This document shows positions 17,169 to 26,137 of a DNA stretch of 64,000 nucleotides, piece after piece; the stretch's first letter is position 1; each line of letters starts with the position of its first letter. A program made the position numbers and the translations under genes. The stretch is taken from contig NZ_BAABJH010000007.1 of the NCBI RefSeq assembly GCF_039543205.1, positions 62,001-126,000 on the forward strand. The letters are read 5' to 3'. This stretch comes from Flaviramulus_B aquimarinus (GTDB lineage Bacteria > Bacteroidota > Bacteroidia > Flavobacteriales > Flavobacteriaceae). Under the pieces are notes generated by a model. That model searched no databases. It was not told where the DNA came from and saw nothing but the letters and a program-made list of their open reading frames with translations.

Positions 17169-17499
17169 TTTAATAAGGCATAAAGATAATTTAAAAGGTA
17201 TAATTACTAAAGTGCAAACGTAGATTTATTTAGCTTTGTTGCGTTGTGAGAAAATGACAGATGATGGATGATTGATTTAAACAGAGGCTGTTACTATAAA
17301 TAAAACCTATCATTTTCGGACAGACCTGCGTTAGAGGCAGTGTTGTAAAACCCTAAGGAACAAGGACTTGTGACATGTAGTCTGACCCTTGGGTCGTGCC
17401 CAAAAAGTAATTATTTTAAAAAAATGTATTTTATTTGCAACACTCTATTTTTTTTACAGTCTTTTAAACGAACTAACTTAAACCAAAAGTAGAATCGGC
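17169..17499. other. Gene-free stretch with a GC-rich folded island
   Basis: No gene is seen in these 331 bases. Positions 17315-17405 are much richer in GC than the surroundings. They hold short inverted repeats in a row: CTGC/GCAG, CAAG-GA-CTTG and GACCC-TT-GGGTC. The downstream part holds the ECF-type promoter of the next operon. Confidence 0.6.
17436..17464 (+). promoter_or_regulatory. ECF-type promoter of sigma operon 2
   Basis: TGCAAC ending at 17441, 17 bases, then GTCTTT at 17459-17464. The AAC and GTC cores and the spacing match the other two ECF operons. Confidence 0.5.
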
Positions 17500-18051
17500 A
17501 TGTTTAAAGTTGACATTATTGAACAATGTAAACAGAACAATCGGAAAGCGCAATTGCAGTTATACAACCAGTACTGCGATGGTATGTATATTGTTGCGAA
17601 ACGATTTTTAAAAGATGCTGCAGATGCTGAAGATGTAGTGCAAGAAGCTTTTGTCAAGGCTTTTACGAAGCTACATCAATACAAAGCGGAGGTTACTTTT
17701 GGGGCTTGGTTAAAACGTATTGTTGTTAATAAAAGTATTGACTTTTTAAAATCTAAAAAACATCAACTTGTTGAATTAGATGAGGTGCACCTGAAAGTAG
17801 TTGATACTGATAAAAACGACAAATGGTTAGTAGAAGACGCTATTACATTGAATGAAGTAAAAGACGCGATCAATAAATTACCAGATAAGTACCAATACGT
17901 GGTGATGTTGTATTTAATAGAAGGATATGATCATCAAGAAATTTCGGAAATTTTAAATATTTCAGAGGTAGCGTCACGTACACAATTATCAAGAGGTAAA
18001 GGAAAATTAAAAGAACTGTTAACACTTAGAAAAGATGGCACGAGATATTAG
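17500..18051 (+). CDS. ECF RNA polymerase sigma factor (operon 2)
   Basis: This 183-residue ECF sigma factor has region 2 (DGMYIVAKRFLKDAADAEDVVQEAFVKAFTKL, then FGAWLKRIVVNKSIDFLK) and region 4 (LPDKYQYVVMLYLIEGYDHQEISEILNISEVASRTQLSRGKGKLKELL). The downstream gene overlaps it by 17 bases. Together with the beta-rich exported protein after that, it forms a three-gene unit typical of flavobacterial envelope-responsive sigma factors. Confidence 0.93.
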   Translation: MFKVDIIEQCKQNNRKAQLQLYNQYCDGMYIVAKRFLKDAADAEDVVQEAFVKAFTKLHQYKAEVTFGAWLKRIVVNKSIDFLKSKKHQLVELDEVHLKVVDTDKNDKWLVEDAITLNEVKDAINKLPDKYQYVVMLYLIEGYDHQEISEILNISEVASRTQLSRGKGKLKELLTLRKDGTRY

Positions 18052-18613
18052 AGAGTTATTTAAGAATGACCAAATAGCGAATGAGAAGATGCCTAAAAAT
18101 CATCAAGAACGTTTTCTTGATAAGCTGGATGAAGCATTGCCAGTAGCAAAACGCATAACTTTTAGTTGGATGCAAATTGCCGCCAGTGTTGTGTTGCTTC
18201 TAGGTTTGAGTCTTGGGGCTTTTAAATATTTTCAACCACAAGTAACAGACTTACCAGTAACGGTTGCAACGAATGATACTGTTGAAACAAAAACTTTGGG
18301 CGATGTTTCTCCCGGATTAAAAAAGGTAGAAGATTATTATTTGGCAAGTATCAATTTAGAATTATCTAAAATGAAATATACGCCAGAAACCAAAGATTTG
18401 TTTGATGGTTATTTAGCACAATTAGATGCGCTTGATAAGGAGTACAAACGCTTATCGGTTGAATTAACAGAATCTGGACCGTCTGAATTAACGGTTAATG
18501 CTCTTATTGATAATTTGAAATTTCGTTTAAATCTGTTATATCGTTTAAGAGCACAATTAAAACAATTAAATACTTCTGATGTTAATGCAGATGGAGTAAC
18601 ACAATCAATCTAA
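18035..18613 (+). CDS. Membrane protein, possible anti-sigma factor
   Basis: This 192-residue protein overlaps the sigma gene by 17 bases. A basic cytoplasmic start (to about residue 45) precedes one membrane segment (about 48-65, MQIAASVVLLLGLSLGAF). The rest is an external helical part rich in charged residues (EDYYLASINLELSKM). The layout fits an anti-sigma factor; no known domain was recognised, so the role rests on position. Confidence 0.7.
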   Translation: MARDIRELFKNDQIANEKMPKNHQERFLDKLDEALPVAKRITFSWMQIAASVVLLLGLSLGAFKYFQPQVTDLPVTVATNDTVETKTLGDVSPGLKKVEDYYLASINLELSKMKYTPETKDLFDGYLAQLDALDKEYKRLSVELTESGPSELTVNALIDNLKFRLNLLYRLRAQLKQLNTSDVNADGVTQSI

Positions 18614-18624
18614 AAAATCAAAAA

Positions 18625-20136
18625 ATGAACACGACAACTATAAAAATGAAATTATTGGCTTTATGCTTTCTTATATCAGGAAGCTTAATAGCACAACAAA
18701 AATTGACTAAAGTATTGCAATCCATTAAGGTGGATAAGGATGTGACTATAGATTTAAATACCAGTCATTGCAATATTGTATTTGATACTTGGAATAAAGA
18801 TACTGTTGAAATAGAAGCGTATATAGAAGGCGAGCAATTAAGTAAAGTCGAACTTGAAAACACTTTAAAATCTTGGGGTGTAGATATTGATGCTTCTAGT
18901 GATAACGTTTCAATTAGAACAACAGGAAAGCATTCAAATATATGGACTTATAATATACCTGGTCATGGTGATGATGATGCCGTTCATGCCGTAATAAAAG
19001 AGTTGAAGTTTGAATTAGCAGATATGCCAGATATGCCAGAGATGGACTTTGATTTTCATGTTGAAATGCCCGAAATGCCAGAGATGCCTGAATTACCTGA
19101 GCTACCAGAAGGTGTTAACAATATTGAATTTGACTATGACGCTTATAAAAAAGATGGTGAAAAGTACTTAGAGAAATATACCGAAAAGTTTGAGTCGCTA
19201 TATGGTGAAGACTATGCTAAGAAAATGGAAGCCTGGGCTGAAAAGTTTGAAGATAAATGGAATGAAGAGGACTATGTAAAAAAAATGGAAGCTTGGGGAG
19301 AGAAATTTGATGAAGAGTGGGGCGAAGAATTTGGAGAGCGCATGGCCGAATGGGGCGAGCATTTTGCTAAAAAAATGGAAGGTCAAGTTGCCCGTATTGA
19401 AGCACAGGCTGAACGTATGGCAGCTAAAGCAGAACATGAAAACGCTCGTAAAGCGCATGTTATAAAACATAAAGAGCATATAAAAGAACGTTCTAAACTC
19501 GTTGAAGAACGTCAAAAGAAAATTGAAGAATTAGTGCATGGTAAAACCAATTCTAATGTTAAAAAAACTATTAAAATTAAAATGCCTAAAAAGGCAAAAT
19601 TAAAGGTTAATGTTAGATATGGCGAGATTGAGTTTGCTGCAAATATTGATAATTTAAAAGCAGATCTATCACATACAAAATTCACAGCATATAGCATTAA
19701 TGGAAGTTCAACTTCCATTAATGCTTCATATTCGCCAGTTTTCGTGACACACTGGAATTTGGGCGAACTAAATTTAAATTATGTTAGAAATGCTGAATTA
19801 GAAAATGTATCTCATTTGGTTTTAAATGCGATATCTTCTGAGGTCGACATACAAAACTTAACAGGTAGCGCTGTGGTTGATGGTAATATTGGGGATATAG
19901 AAATTTATAAAATAGCAGATTCCTTTAACAATCTGAATATTATTCTTCAGAATAGTAATGCTGTTATTTCATTACCTAAAGTAGATTGTAATATGCAGTA
20001 TAAAGGTATACGCTCACGTTTGTCCCATCCTAAAAAAGGGTCAAAAGAAAACCCTACTAATTTTTCAACAGGAAATTTAGCTAGTGGTAAAAGTATTGTT
20101 GTAAATGCTAAGTACAGCAATGTAGTGATGCAATAA
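18625..20136 (+). CDS. Exported protein with PEM repeats and DUF4097-like ends
   Basis: This 503-residue protein has a signal peptide (to about residue 24). The first domain (about 27-105) and the last (about 320-503) look like DUF4097-type beta-strand repeats (IDLNTSHCNIVFDTW; VRYGEIEFAANIDNLKADLS). Between them lie a PEMPEMPELPE stretch (133-162), repeated units ending EAWAEKF/EAWGEKF/AEWGEHF (185-252) and a charged coiled coil to about 310. It is the third gene of the ECF operon 2. A 33-base perfect palindrome at 19693-19725 encodes SINGSSTSINAS. Function unknown. Confidence 0.75.
   Translation: MNTTTIKMKLLALCFLISGSLIAQQKLTKVLQSIKVDKDVTIDLNTSHCNIVFDTWNKDTVEIEAYIEGEQLSKVELENTLKSWGVDIDASSDNVSIRTTGKHSNIWTYNIPGHGDDDAVHAVIKELKFELADMPDMPEMDFDFHVEMPEMPEMPELPELPEGVNNIEFDYDAYKKDGEKYLEKYTEKFESLYGEDYAKKMEAWAEKFEDKWNEEDYVKKMEAWGEKFDEEWGEEFGERMAEWGEHFAKKMEGQVARIEAQAERMAAKAEHENARKAHVIKHKEHIKERSKLVEERQKKIEELVHGKTNSNVKKTIKIKMPKKAKLKVNVRYGEIEFAANIDNLKADLSHTKFTAYSINGSSTSINASYSPVFVTHWNLGELNLNYVRNAELENVSHLVLNAISSEVDIQNLTGSAVVDGNIGDIEIYKIADSFNNLNIILQNSNAVISLPKVDCNMQYKGIRSRLSHPKKGSKENPTNFSTGNLASGKSIVVNAKYSNVVMQ
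19693..19725 (+). repeat. Perfect 16-bp inverted repeat inside a gene
   Basis: AGCATTAATGGAAGTT and its exact complement flank one central base. The arms encode S-I-N-G-S and T-S-I-N-A-S, so both halves read as Ser-Ile-Asn. As RNA it would form a very stable hairpin within the coding sequence. Confidence 0.85.
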
Positions 20137-20183
20137 AAATAGTTGTTTCCTTCGGTTCTCTTTAAATAAAGTATAAAGTAGTT

Positions 20184-20861
20184 TTAGCTACTGACCTTCC
20201 AATATTGCATTTCTCTTCTAATTGTAAACCCTAGTTTTTTGTACAAAGCTATGGGGCCCAAATTGTTTTCGTCTACGTGTAAAAAAGGGATTTTGCCATC
20301 ATCAAATATACGGTTTGCTGTATGTGTTATTAATTGTCTAGCATAACCATTACCTAAAAAATTGGGATGGGTTACAACAGCACTTATTTCAATAAAATTA
20401 TTGGTTTGCATACGCTCACCTGTTACTGCAACTAGTTTTTGATTTTTGTAAATGCCATAATAACGCCCTAAAGCATTTGTTTTTTCTTTAAAGAACTCTG
20501 GGTATACGAGTTTAACTAAAGTTGTTAAATCTTGATAATTCGCTTCATTAAGTTCTATAATAGTTTCTGTAATTGGGTGCTTTATTTTATCATAAATAAT
20601 CATTTGTAAACCCACATGTTTTATTGGTGGTTTAAAAGAAGCAGGGACTTTAGGTTTGTTGCCAACAATAAAAAAGGCTTTGATTAATTGTGCATACTTT
20701 TCAATAGCAAAGGCGGTGTCTTGATTGTTAATAAAAGCTCCAAAAGGAGCATAATCTGTTTGATAAAATTTTACATTGCCATAATCTATACATTGGTCAG
20801 AATGAATGTCTGTTAGGGAAAACCAAACAGGATTATCGAGAGCATCTTCGTTTATTTTCAT
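20184..20861 (-). CDS. GNAT-family N-acetyltransferase
   Basis: This 225-residue protein carries a C-terminal GNAT domain. The acetyl-CoA loop is seen in VVTHPNFLGNGYARQLITH, followed by HVDENNLGPIALYKKLGFTIRREMQYW, the typical last motif. The N-terminal 90 residues (DNPVWFSLTDIHSDQ) fit the FeeM/YkkB-like two-part acetyltransferases. The substrate is unknown. It follows miaA on the same strand with a gap of two bases, so it is probably cotranscribed. Confidence 0.88.
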   Translation of the reverse strand: MKINEDALDNPVWFSLTDIHSDQCIDYGNVKFYQTDYAPFGAFINNQDTAFAIEKYAQLIKAFFIVGNKPKVPASFKPPIKHVGLQMIIYDKIKHPITETIIELNEANYQDLTTLVKLVYPEFFKEKTNALGRYYGIYKNQKLVAVTGERMQTNNFIEISAVVTHPNFLGNGYARQLITHTANRIFDDGKIPFLHVDENNLGPIALYKKLGFTIRREMQYWKVSS

Positions 20862-20863
20862 TT

Positions 20864-21781
20864 TTAAACATTTAAGTGAGGCAGAAGCTGACTAATAATT
20901 TTTTCAGATGGTGTTGAATAATCAAACCAAAGCGTGTCTTTATTCTTTTTAAACCAGGTTAGTTGACGTTTTGCAAAACGGCGGGTATTCTTTTTAATTT
21001 CTGAAATGGCAAAATCTAATTCCCATTCACTGTTTAAATAATGGAACAATTCTTTATAGCCAACAGTATTTAATGCGTTTAAATCCTTATTAGGAAGTAA
21101 TGTTATAACTTCGTCTAATAAACCTTCTTGTACCATAATATCAACACGCTGGTTGATGCGCTCGTATATTAATGCCCTTTCGGCAGTTAGTCCAACGGTT
21201 ATGGTTTTAAAAGGGCGGTTTTCTTTGTCTTTATTTAAAAATGAAGCGTAAGGTTTACCAGTACCAATGCAGATTTCTAAAGCTCGAATAACACGATGTG
21301 GATTATCTATGGCAATGGTGTTGTAAGAAACCAAATCTCGCTCTTTTAATAGGTTTTGCAAATATTTCAAGCCTTTAGTCTCTAAATCTTTGTTTAAAGA
21401 TGCTCTTATACTTTTGTCTACTTTAGGGAAATGGTCAAGGCCTTTGGTAACAGCATCAACATATAAACCTGAACCACCAACCATGATAACAACATCATGG
21501 ACTTTAAAAAGTGTATTTAAGCATTTTATAGCGTCTTTTTCAAAAGCACCAACATTGTAATGGTCTTTTATGGACTTATGATGAATAAAATGATGTTTAG
21601 CTGCTCGTAATTCTTCTGCACTAGGTGCGGCAGTTCCTATTTGCATCTCTTTAAAAAATTGACGAGAATCTGCTGATAGAATCTCAGTATTAAAATGCTG
21701 AGCTAGTTTAATACTGAAAGTGGTTTTCCCAATGGCAGTAGGCCCTATTATAGAAATGAGGTATTTAGTTTTTGAATTAAT
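20864..21781 (-). CDS. miaA: tRNA dimethylallyltransferase, probable ATT start
   Basis: This enzyme adds dimethylallyl to A37 of tRNAs reading UNN codons, as the first step to ms2i6A. The P-loop GPTAIGKT (about residues 13-20), SADSRQFFKEMQIGTA, GGSGLYVDAVTKG and LTWFKKN are present. The first ATG in frame (21646) would remove the P-loop. Upstream no ATG, GTG, TTG or CTG is in frame before the TAA; ATT at 21781 gives NSKTKYLISIIGPTAIGKT, which fits the family start and 305 residues. ATT initiation is inferred. Confidence 0.85.
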   Translation of the reverse strand: MNSKTKYLISIIGPTAIGKTTFSIKLAQHFNTEILSADSRQFFKEMQIGTAAPSAEELRAAKHHFIHHKSIKDHYNVGAFEKDAIKCLNTLFKVHDVVIMVGGSGLYVDAVTKGLDHFPKVDKSIRASLNKDLETKGLKYLQNLLKERDLVSYNTIAIDNPHRVIRALEICIGTGKPYASFLNKDKENRPFKTITVGLTAERALIYERINQRVDIMVQEGLLDEVITLLPNKDLNALNTVGYKELFHYLNSEWELDFAISEIKKNTRRFAKRQLTWFKKNKDTLWFDYSTPSEKIISQLLPHLNV

Positions 21782-21918
21782 GAGTTGATTTATTTATTGA
21801 ATTCAAATTTAGTTAAAAGGATGTATTTAATTTTAGCTTTTTGAAAATTTTAACCCGAATTTTAAAAAAATATGACGAATTTAAAGACTAAAAACCTATT
21901 GTGAGTGAAATATTAAAA

Positions 21919-22770
21919 TTAACTATAAAGTTTTTCGCCACAGTTATAGCAGTAATCGGCTTTATCTTTATGGTTTTCGGCTAGACAATTTTCACAAGAT
22001 TGCGAGTTTAGTGATATACTGTCATTAGGTTGAGAATTGTTGTTTTTCTTGTTTTGAGCCGTGTATTCTGCAGATACAATACCAGTTGGCACAGCTATAA
22101 TCCCATAACCTAAAATCATAATTAGAGAAGCAATAAATTGCCCTAAGGGCGTTTGTGGTGCAATATCTCCAAAACCAACTGTAGTTAGTGTTACAATACA
22201 CCAATATACACTTTTTGGGATGTTGGAGAATCCATTTTCTTCGCCTTCAACTAAATACATAATGGTGCCTAGGATAATGGCTATGATTATAACTGCAAAT
22301 AGAAATACAGAAATTTTTGCGCGACTTGCTTTTAATGCCGTTACTAAGTTATTTGACGCACCAAGATACCGCGCCAGTTTTAGTATCCTGAAAATGCGTA
22401 ACAAACGTAGGGCACGTAAAGCTGCAAGTGCATGTACGCCACCAAATATTAACGAGATATATTTTGGAATGGTTGACAGCAAATCTATAATACCATAAAA
22501 GCTTGTAATATACCTTATGGGTTTTTTTACGGTAATAATCCTGGCTATATACTCTATACTAAAAAGGATGGTAATTACCCATTCCGATATATTTAAAAAA
22601 TTATGGTAATTTTTGTCTATGCTATTAACACTTTCCAGCATAACGAGTAGTATGCTAGCAATAATGACTATAAATAAAACAACATCAAAAAATTTTCCTG
22701 CTGGGGTGTCTGCTTCATAAATAATATCATGAAGTTTTGATTTCCAGTTTTTTTTTGATGGGCTGTTCAT
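21919..22770 (-). CDS. Voltage-gated-type potassium channel with zinc-ribbon tail
   Basis: This 283-residue ion transporter has six membrane segments. The S4 helix carries regular arginines (LAALRALRLLRIFRILKLARYLG). The pore loop TLTTVGFGDIAPQ has the K+ filter signature. A C-terminal zinc ribbon (CENCLAENHKDKADYCYNCGEKL, two CxxC pairs) ends the protein. It would conduct K+ across the inner membrane. The ribbon is an uncommon addition. Confidence 0.9.
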   Translation of the reverse strand: MNSPSKKNWKSKLHDIIYEADTPAGKFFDVVLFIVIIASILLVMLESVNSIDKNYHNFLNISEWVITILFSIEYIARIITVKKPIRYITSFYGIIDLLSTIPKYISLIFGGVHALAALRALRLLRIFRILKLARYLGASNNLVTALKASRAKISVFLFAVIIIAIILGTIMYLVEGEENGFSNIPKSVYWCIVTLTTVGFGDIAPQTPLGQFIASLIMILGYGIIAVPTGIVSAEYTAQNKKNNNSQPNDSISLNSQSCENCLAENHKDKADYCYNCGEKLYS

Positions 22771-22791
22771 TTATTCAAAAGTAAGAAAAGA

Positions 22792-24753
22792 TTAATTGTT
22801 TTTCCTGAGAAGTATAACTGAATTGGTTTGAATGTTAACAATTTTATTCATAAACTCTTTTAAGTACGGGTAGTACTCTGCATCATATATAGCTTTTTTA
22901 AAGTTGATTTTTAGCATGATATTAAGCGTGTTTCCAATTTTTTTAGATGAAAATAATAATCGACCTGATTCGTTTGGAAGACTTACGTTTAAATCTTGAG
23001 GCGTTTCAATTATAGTATAGTTGTCGTTAAGGGTTAGTTTAAAAGAATAGAAATAGGTGTCTTTATAACCAAAGTCTATAGGATAGGTTCTTTCTTGAAG
23101 TTTAAAAGGATTTTCTTTGAAGAACGTTACAAAAAACGGGTTTAAATACATGTTATTTCCAGCGCTATCATAATTGTATTCGATATTATATGATTCTCTA
23201 AAATCCAAACTGTTTATAGCATTACTGGCAACTTCAAAACCTGAAATTTCTAAATATGGATATCTGTTTTCTAACTTTTCCAAAAATTCATTCTCATTTT
23301 TGTGATACTTCTTTTTTCTGTTTATAGCATGATAACCAGTTCTTCTTGAATTTACAACCCCTGAAATTATATTGTTTTCATCTATTTGCAAGTCGGCTTT
23401 ATAATAAATATTTGAGGGTTTACTTGGTTTTAAATTTATCCATTCACTTCCGTTTTTAAAATCTAACAACCTTCCATATTGATTAAGACATCTAAAAGGA
23501 ATATCGCCAAAGTTTAGATAGCTATCAGTAGCATCCAATAAATATGATTTTTCATTTATTGTAGCTTGCACGATTAAATAATTGAAATCTGAAATAACAG
23601 GGAATATTTTAGTCGGAAAGCCATTGTTGCGTGTTGATACTAAAATAGGTTTAGCATTAATATTGCTTTCTTTTAAAAGGTTGTGTAATAAAATATTGAT
23701 AGAAGAAACATTTCCAGATTTGTTTTTTAAAAGATTTTTTATAGAAACATCTTTAAAAATTCGATAACGATCATTCCAAGTATAAGTGTTTTGGACATAC
23801 TTATAAATAGCTTGTGCTTTTTTAAAAAGATCTGTTTCATTAATAATATCTGAACTTAGAAGTGTTTCTATTTCTATTGATTTTTTAAGCTGCTTTCCAA
23901 TTTCCTTATCAGTTCTAAACTCTTTATCAACATCTTTCCATGTTTTTGTATAGTGTTTTATGGTTCCGTCCATGTCTCTAAAGGTTTCTAACTCATATTC
24001 TATTCGAGCTAAATAGTTACTTTTGGTAGTCATGTAATCCTCTTCAATAAAAGCAGGGATATCTTTCATGGCAAAGATACTGTTGCCACAATCGGCTGAT
24101 GCTCCATTGAACATTTGCAAGCACCCCTTTTTTATTTCATAATCATTTATTGTAAGCTTTTTTCCGCCAACAAGCTTAATATGGTATAGCCAGTTTGCAG
24201 GTATACTAGTTTTGTATTCACTGTATAGCTTTGGTATTTCATCTTGGAAATCCCATCCTTTGTATTTAAACATAAATGGAGAGATAAGTTTATAGCTATA
24301 GGTAATAACTGAGCCTTCTTTTATGTTTGGCAATGTAAATTTTACAAGTGTATAATTCTCGTTGTATTCTTCTCTAAAAATATTTTTTACTGTTAAATTA
24401 CTTTTAGTAACCTTTCCGTTTACTTTGTTGTAGGTTGTAGCAATAATATCTTCTACTTTTTGTTTTCTGTCTTTTGATTTGTATAGGTATATGGTTACAT
24501 TGGCATTATCAAAACCTTCTTTATTGAGTATTTTTATTTTATGCTTTATTTCGGTTCTTAGGTCGTATTTCTGTTTGTCTACATAGCTGTTTCCTTGTTC
24601 ATAAATAACCAAAGCATTTGCCGTAGAGTCTTTTTTAAAAGTATTGGTTTCAATATCTCCTAGTGTCACATTATATGTTTCAGAATTATAATTTTCTTGT
24701 GAAAAGCTGGTTAAGGATATTATTAAAAAAAGGATAAGGATAATTTGCTTCAT
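22792..24753 (-). CDS. DUF3857 / transglutaminase-like exported protein
   Basis: This 653-residue protein has a signal peptide (to about 18, SFSQ). A DUF3857 domain follows (about 60-220; EIKHKIKILNKEGFDNANVTIYLYKS, VKFTLPNIKEGSVITYSYKL). A transglutaminase-like domain comes next (about 285-420; IYKYVQNTYTWNDRYR, with a DATDSYL strand). The usual catalytic Cys is replaced: the region reads KNKSGNVSSINILLHNLL, with Ser where the family has Cys, so it may be inactive. It overlaps no neighbour but ends three bases from the nuclease gene. Confidence 0.83.
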   Translation of the reverse strand: MKQIILILFLIISLTSFSQENYNSETYNVTLGDIETNTFKKDSTANALVIYEQGNSYVDKQKYDLRTEIKHKIKILNKEGFDNANVTIYLYKSKDRKQKVEDIIATTYNKVNGKVTKSNLTVKNIFREEYNENYTLVKFTLPNIKEGSVITYSYKLISPFMFKYKGWDFQDEIPKLYSEYKTSIPANWLYHIKLVGGKKLTINDYEIKKGCLQMFNGASADCGNSIFAMKDIPAFIEEDYMTTKSNYLARIEYELETFRDMDGTIKHYTKTWKDVDKEFRTDKEIGKQLKKSIEIETLLSSDIINETDLFKKAQAIYKYVQNTYTWNDRYRIFKDVSIKNLLKNKSGNVSSINILLHNLLKESNINAKPILVSTRNNGFPTKIFPVISDFNYLIVQATINEKSYLLDATDSYLNFGDIPFRCLNQYGRLLDFKNGSEWINLKPSKPSNIYYKADLQIDENNIISGVVNSRRTGYHAINRKKKYHKNENEFLEKLENRYPYLEISGFEVASNAINSLDFRESYNIEYNYDSAGNNMYLNPFFVTFFKENPFKLQERTYPIDFGYKDTYFYSFKLTLNDNYTIIETPQDLNVSLPNESGRLLFSSKKIGNTLNIMLKINFKKAIYDAEYYPYLKEFMNKIVNIQTNSVILLRKNN

Positions 24754-24755
24754 TT

Positions 24756-26123
24756 TTAGTCTAATTCAACTATTTTTAATCGGTTATTTCTACGGATATA
24801 ACTTTGGATAATATGTTGGGTATCCCTATTATTTTGCATAGGTGTAATTATAGATTCTAAAACTTCAATAGTGTTTATTTGATAATTTAAGTTGAAGAAG
24901 CCTAAGCCTTTAAAAACACCATTTTCTATTAATATAGCGCTGCGTTCATCGACATCGCGACCTCTATCAATAATAACCATGTTTTTATTTGAATAGCTGT
25001 TTTTTGTTATTAAAGCTTCTACGCGTTTGTTGTACAATTCTGAAGGCTCTTTTTGTATACAAGCTCCTTCGCAGGTTTTTATATCATAATTAAAACAACT
25101 TGTTTTGGTTTTATAAAGCCCTGTTAGTTTTTGACATAAACCATAATCTTCAACCGCTTTGGTTATAAAGCTTTTGCCACTTTGGCGATTACTGAAGGTC
25201 GTAATTGGTTTTTTGCGTCCGTCTGTTATATCAATCTTTAAATTTAGATAACCTCCTTCGTCTGTAAAAGAGTATAGGGCATGTGTAAATATGGAACGAC
25301 GCAAAGCTCTATTGAATATCGGTTTAATACGCTTTATTTCTTCGCTTTCTTTTAAAAGTGCTACAAGTTCACTTCCAGTAGCTTGGTATGTTACAGAAGT
25401 TACTTGTGCTTGAATTTTTTTTGACTTTTGATTGGTTCCAGTAAAATGCTGATTGATACGTTTTTTTATATTATTGCTCTTGCCTATATAGATAATCTCG
25501 CCATCGGCTTTATGAATATAATACACGCCAGTTATGGAGGGTAATTCAGCAATAATGTCAATATGTCTTGGTTCTAATTGATGTTTTGGATTTAACCTTA
25601 TGGATTGTTGGATAATACTTTTTGAAGTGTCTTTATCTAACAACATTTTAAACAACTTTACTGTTGCCAAAGCATCACCTGAAGCACGATGCCTATCGGT
25701 TACAGGAATTCCAAGGGCACGTACCAATTTGCCCAAACTATATGAGAGTTGATCTGGTATTAAATCTTTTGAAAGTTCGACAGTGCAAAGCGATTTACGT
25801 TCAAACTCAAATCCTAGGCGCCTAAATTCCGTACACAAAATACGGTAATCAAATTGAGCGTTATGTGCTACTAAAATACAATCTTCTGTAATTTCAACAA
25901 TACGTTTTGCTACCTCATAAAATTTAGGAGCGTTGCGCAGCATATTGCTGTTTATACCTGTTAGATTGACTACAAAGGGCTGGATTTCTCGCTCTGGATT
26001 TATCAGACTTATAAATTGATCGACAACCTCATGACCATCATATTTATAAATTGCAATTTCTGTAATGCCTTCTTCATTATACTTGCCTCCAGTAGTCTCT
26101 ATGTCTAAAATTGCGTAAATAAT
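24756..26123 (-). CDS. DnaQ-like exonuclease fused to GIY-YIG nuclease, probable ATT start
   Basis: The protein joins a DEDD 3'-5' exonuclease (ILDIETTGG, VAHNAQFDYRIL, HRASGDALAT) to a UvrC-like GIY-YIG domain (GVYYIHKADGEIIYIGKSNNIKKR). This is a common flavobacterial arrangement of the DNA polymerase epsilon-like/Cho family. The first ATG (25943) would delete the ExoI motif DIETTG. Upstream the frame is open only to a TAA before GAA-GAG-CAT, with no ATG, GTG, TTG or CTG. ATT at 26123 gives the family start IYAILDIETTGG and 455 residues. The ATT start is inferred. Confidence 0.85.
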   Translation of the reverse strand: MIYAILDIETTGGKYNEEGITEIAIYKYDGHEVVDQFISLINPEREIQPFVVNLTGINSNMLRNAPKFYEVAKRIVEITEDCILVAHNAQFDYRILCTEFRRLGFEFERKSLCTVELSKDLIPDQLSYSLGKLVRALGIPVTDRHRASGDALATVKLFKMLLDKDTSKSIIQQSIRLNPKHQLEPRHIDIIAELPSITGVYYIHKADGEIIYIGKSNNIKKRINQHFTGTNQKSKKIQAQVTSVTYQATGSELVALLKESEEIKRIKPIFNRALRRSIFTHALYSFTDEGGYLNLKIDITDGRKKPITTFSNRQSGKSFITKAVEDYGLCQKLTGLYKTKTSCFNYDIKTCEGACIQKEPSELYNKRVEALITKNSYSNKNMVIIDRGRDVDERSAILIENGVFKGLGFFNLNYQINTIEVLESIITPMQNNRDTQHIIQSYIRRNNRLKIVELD

Positions 26124-26137
26124 ATGCTCTTCTTAGT

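Noticed and set aside
19198..19515. Phe/Met-rich 105-residue ORF on the minus strand
   Set aside because: It is the reverse of the coiled-coil part of the exported protein gene; its composition follows from GAA/AAA codons.
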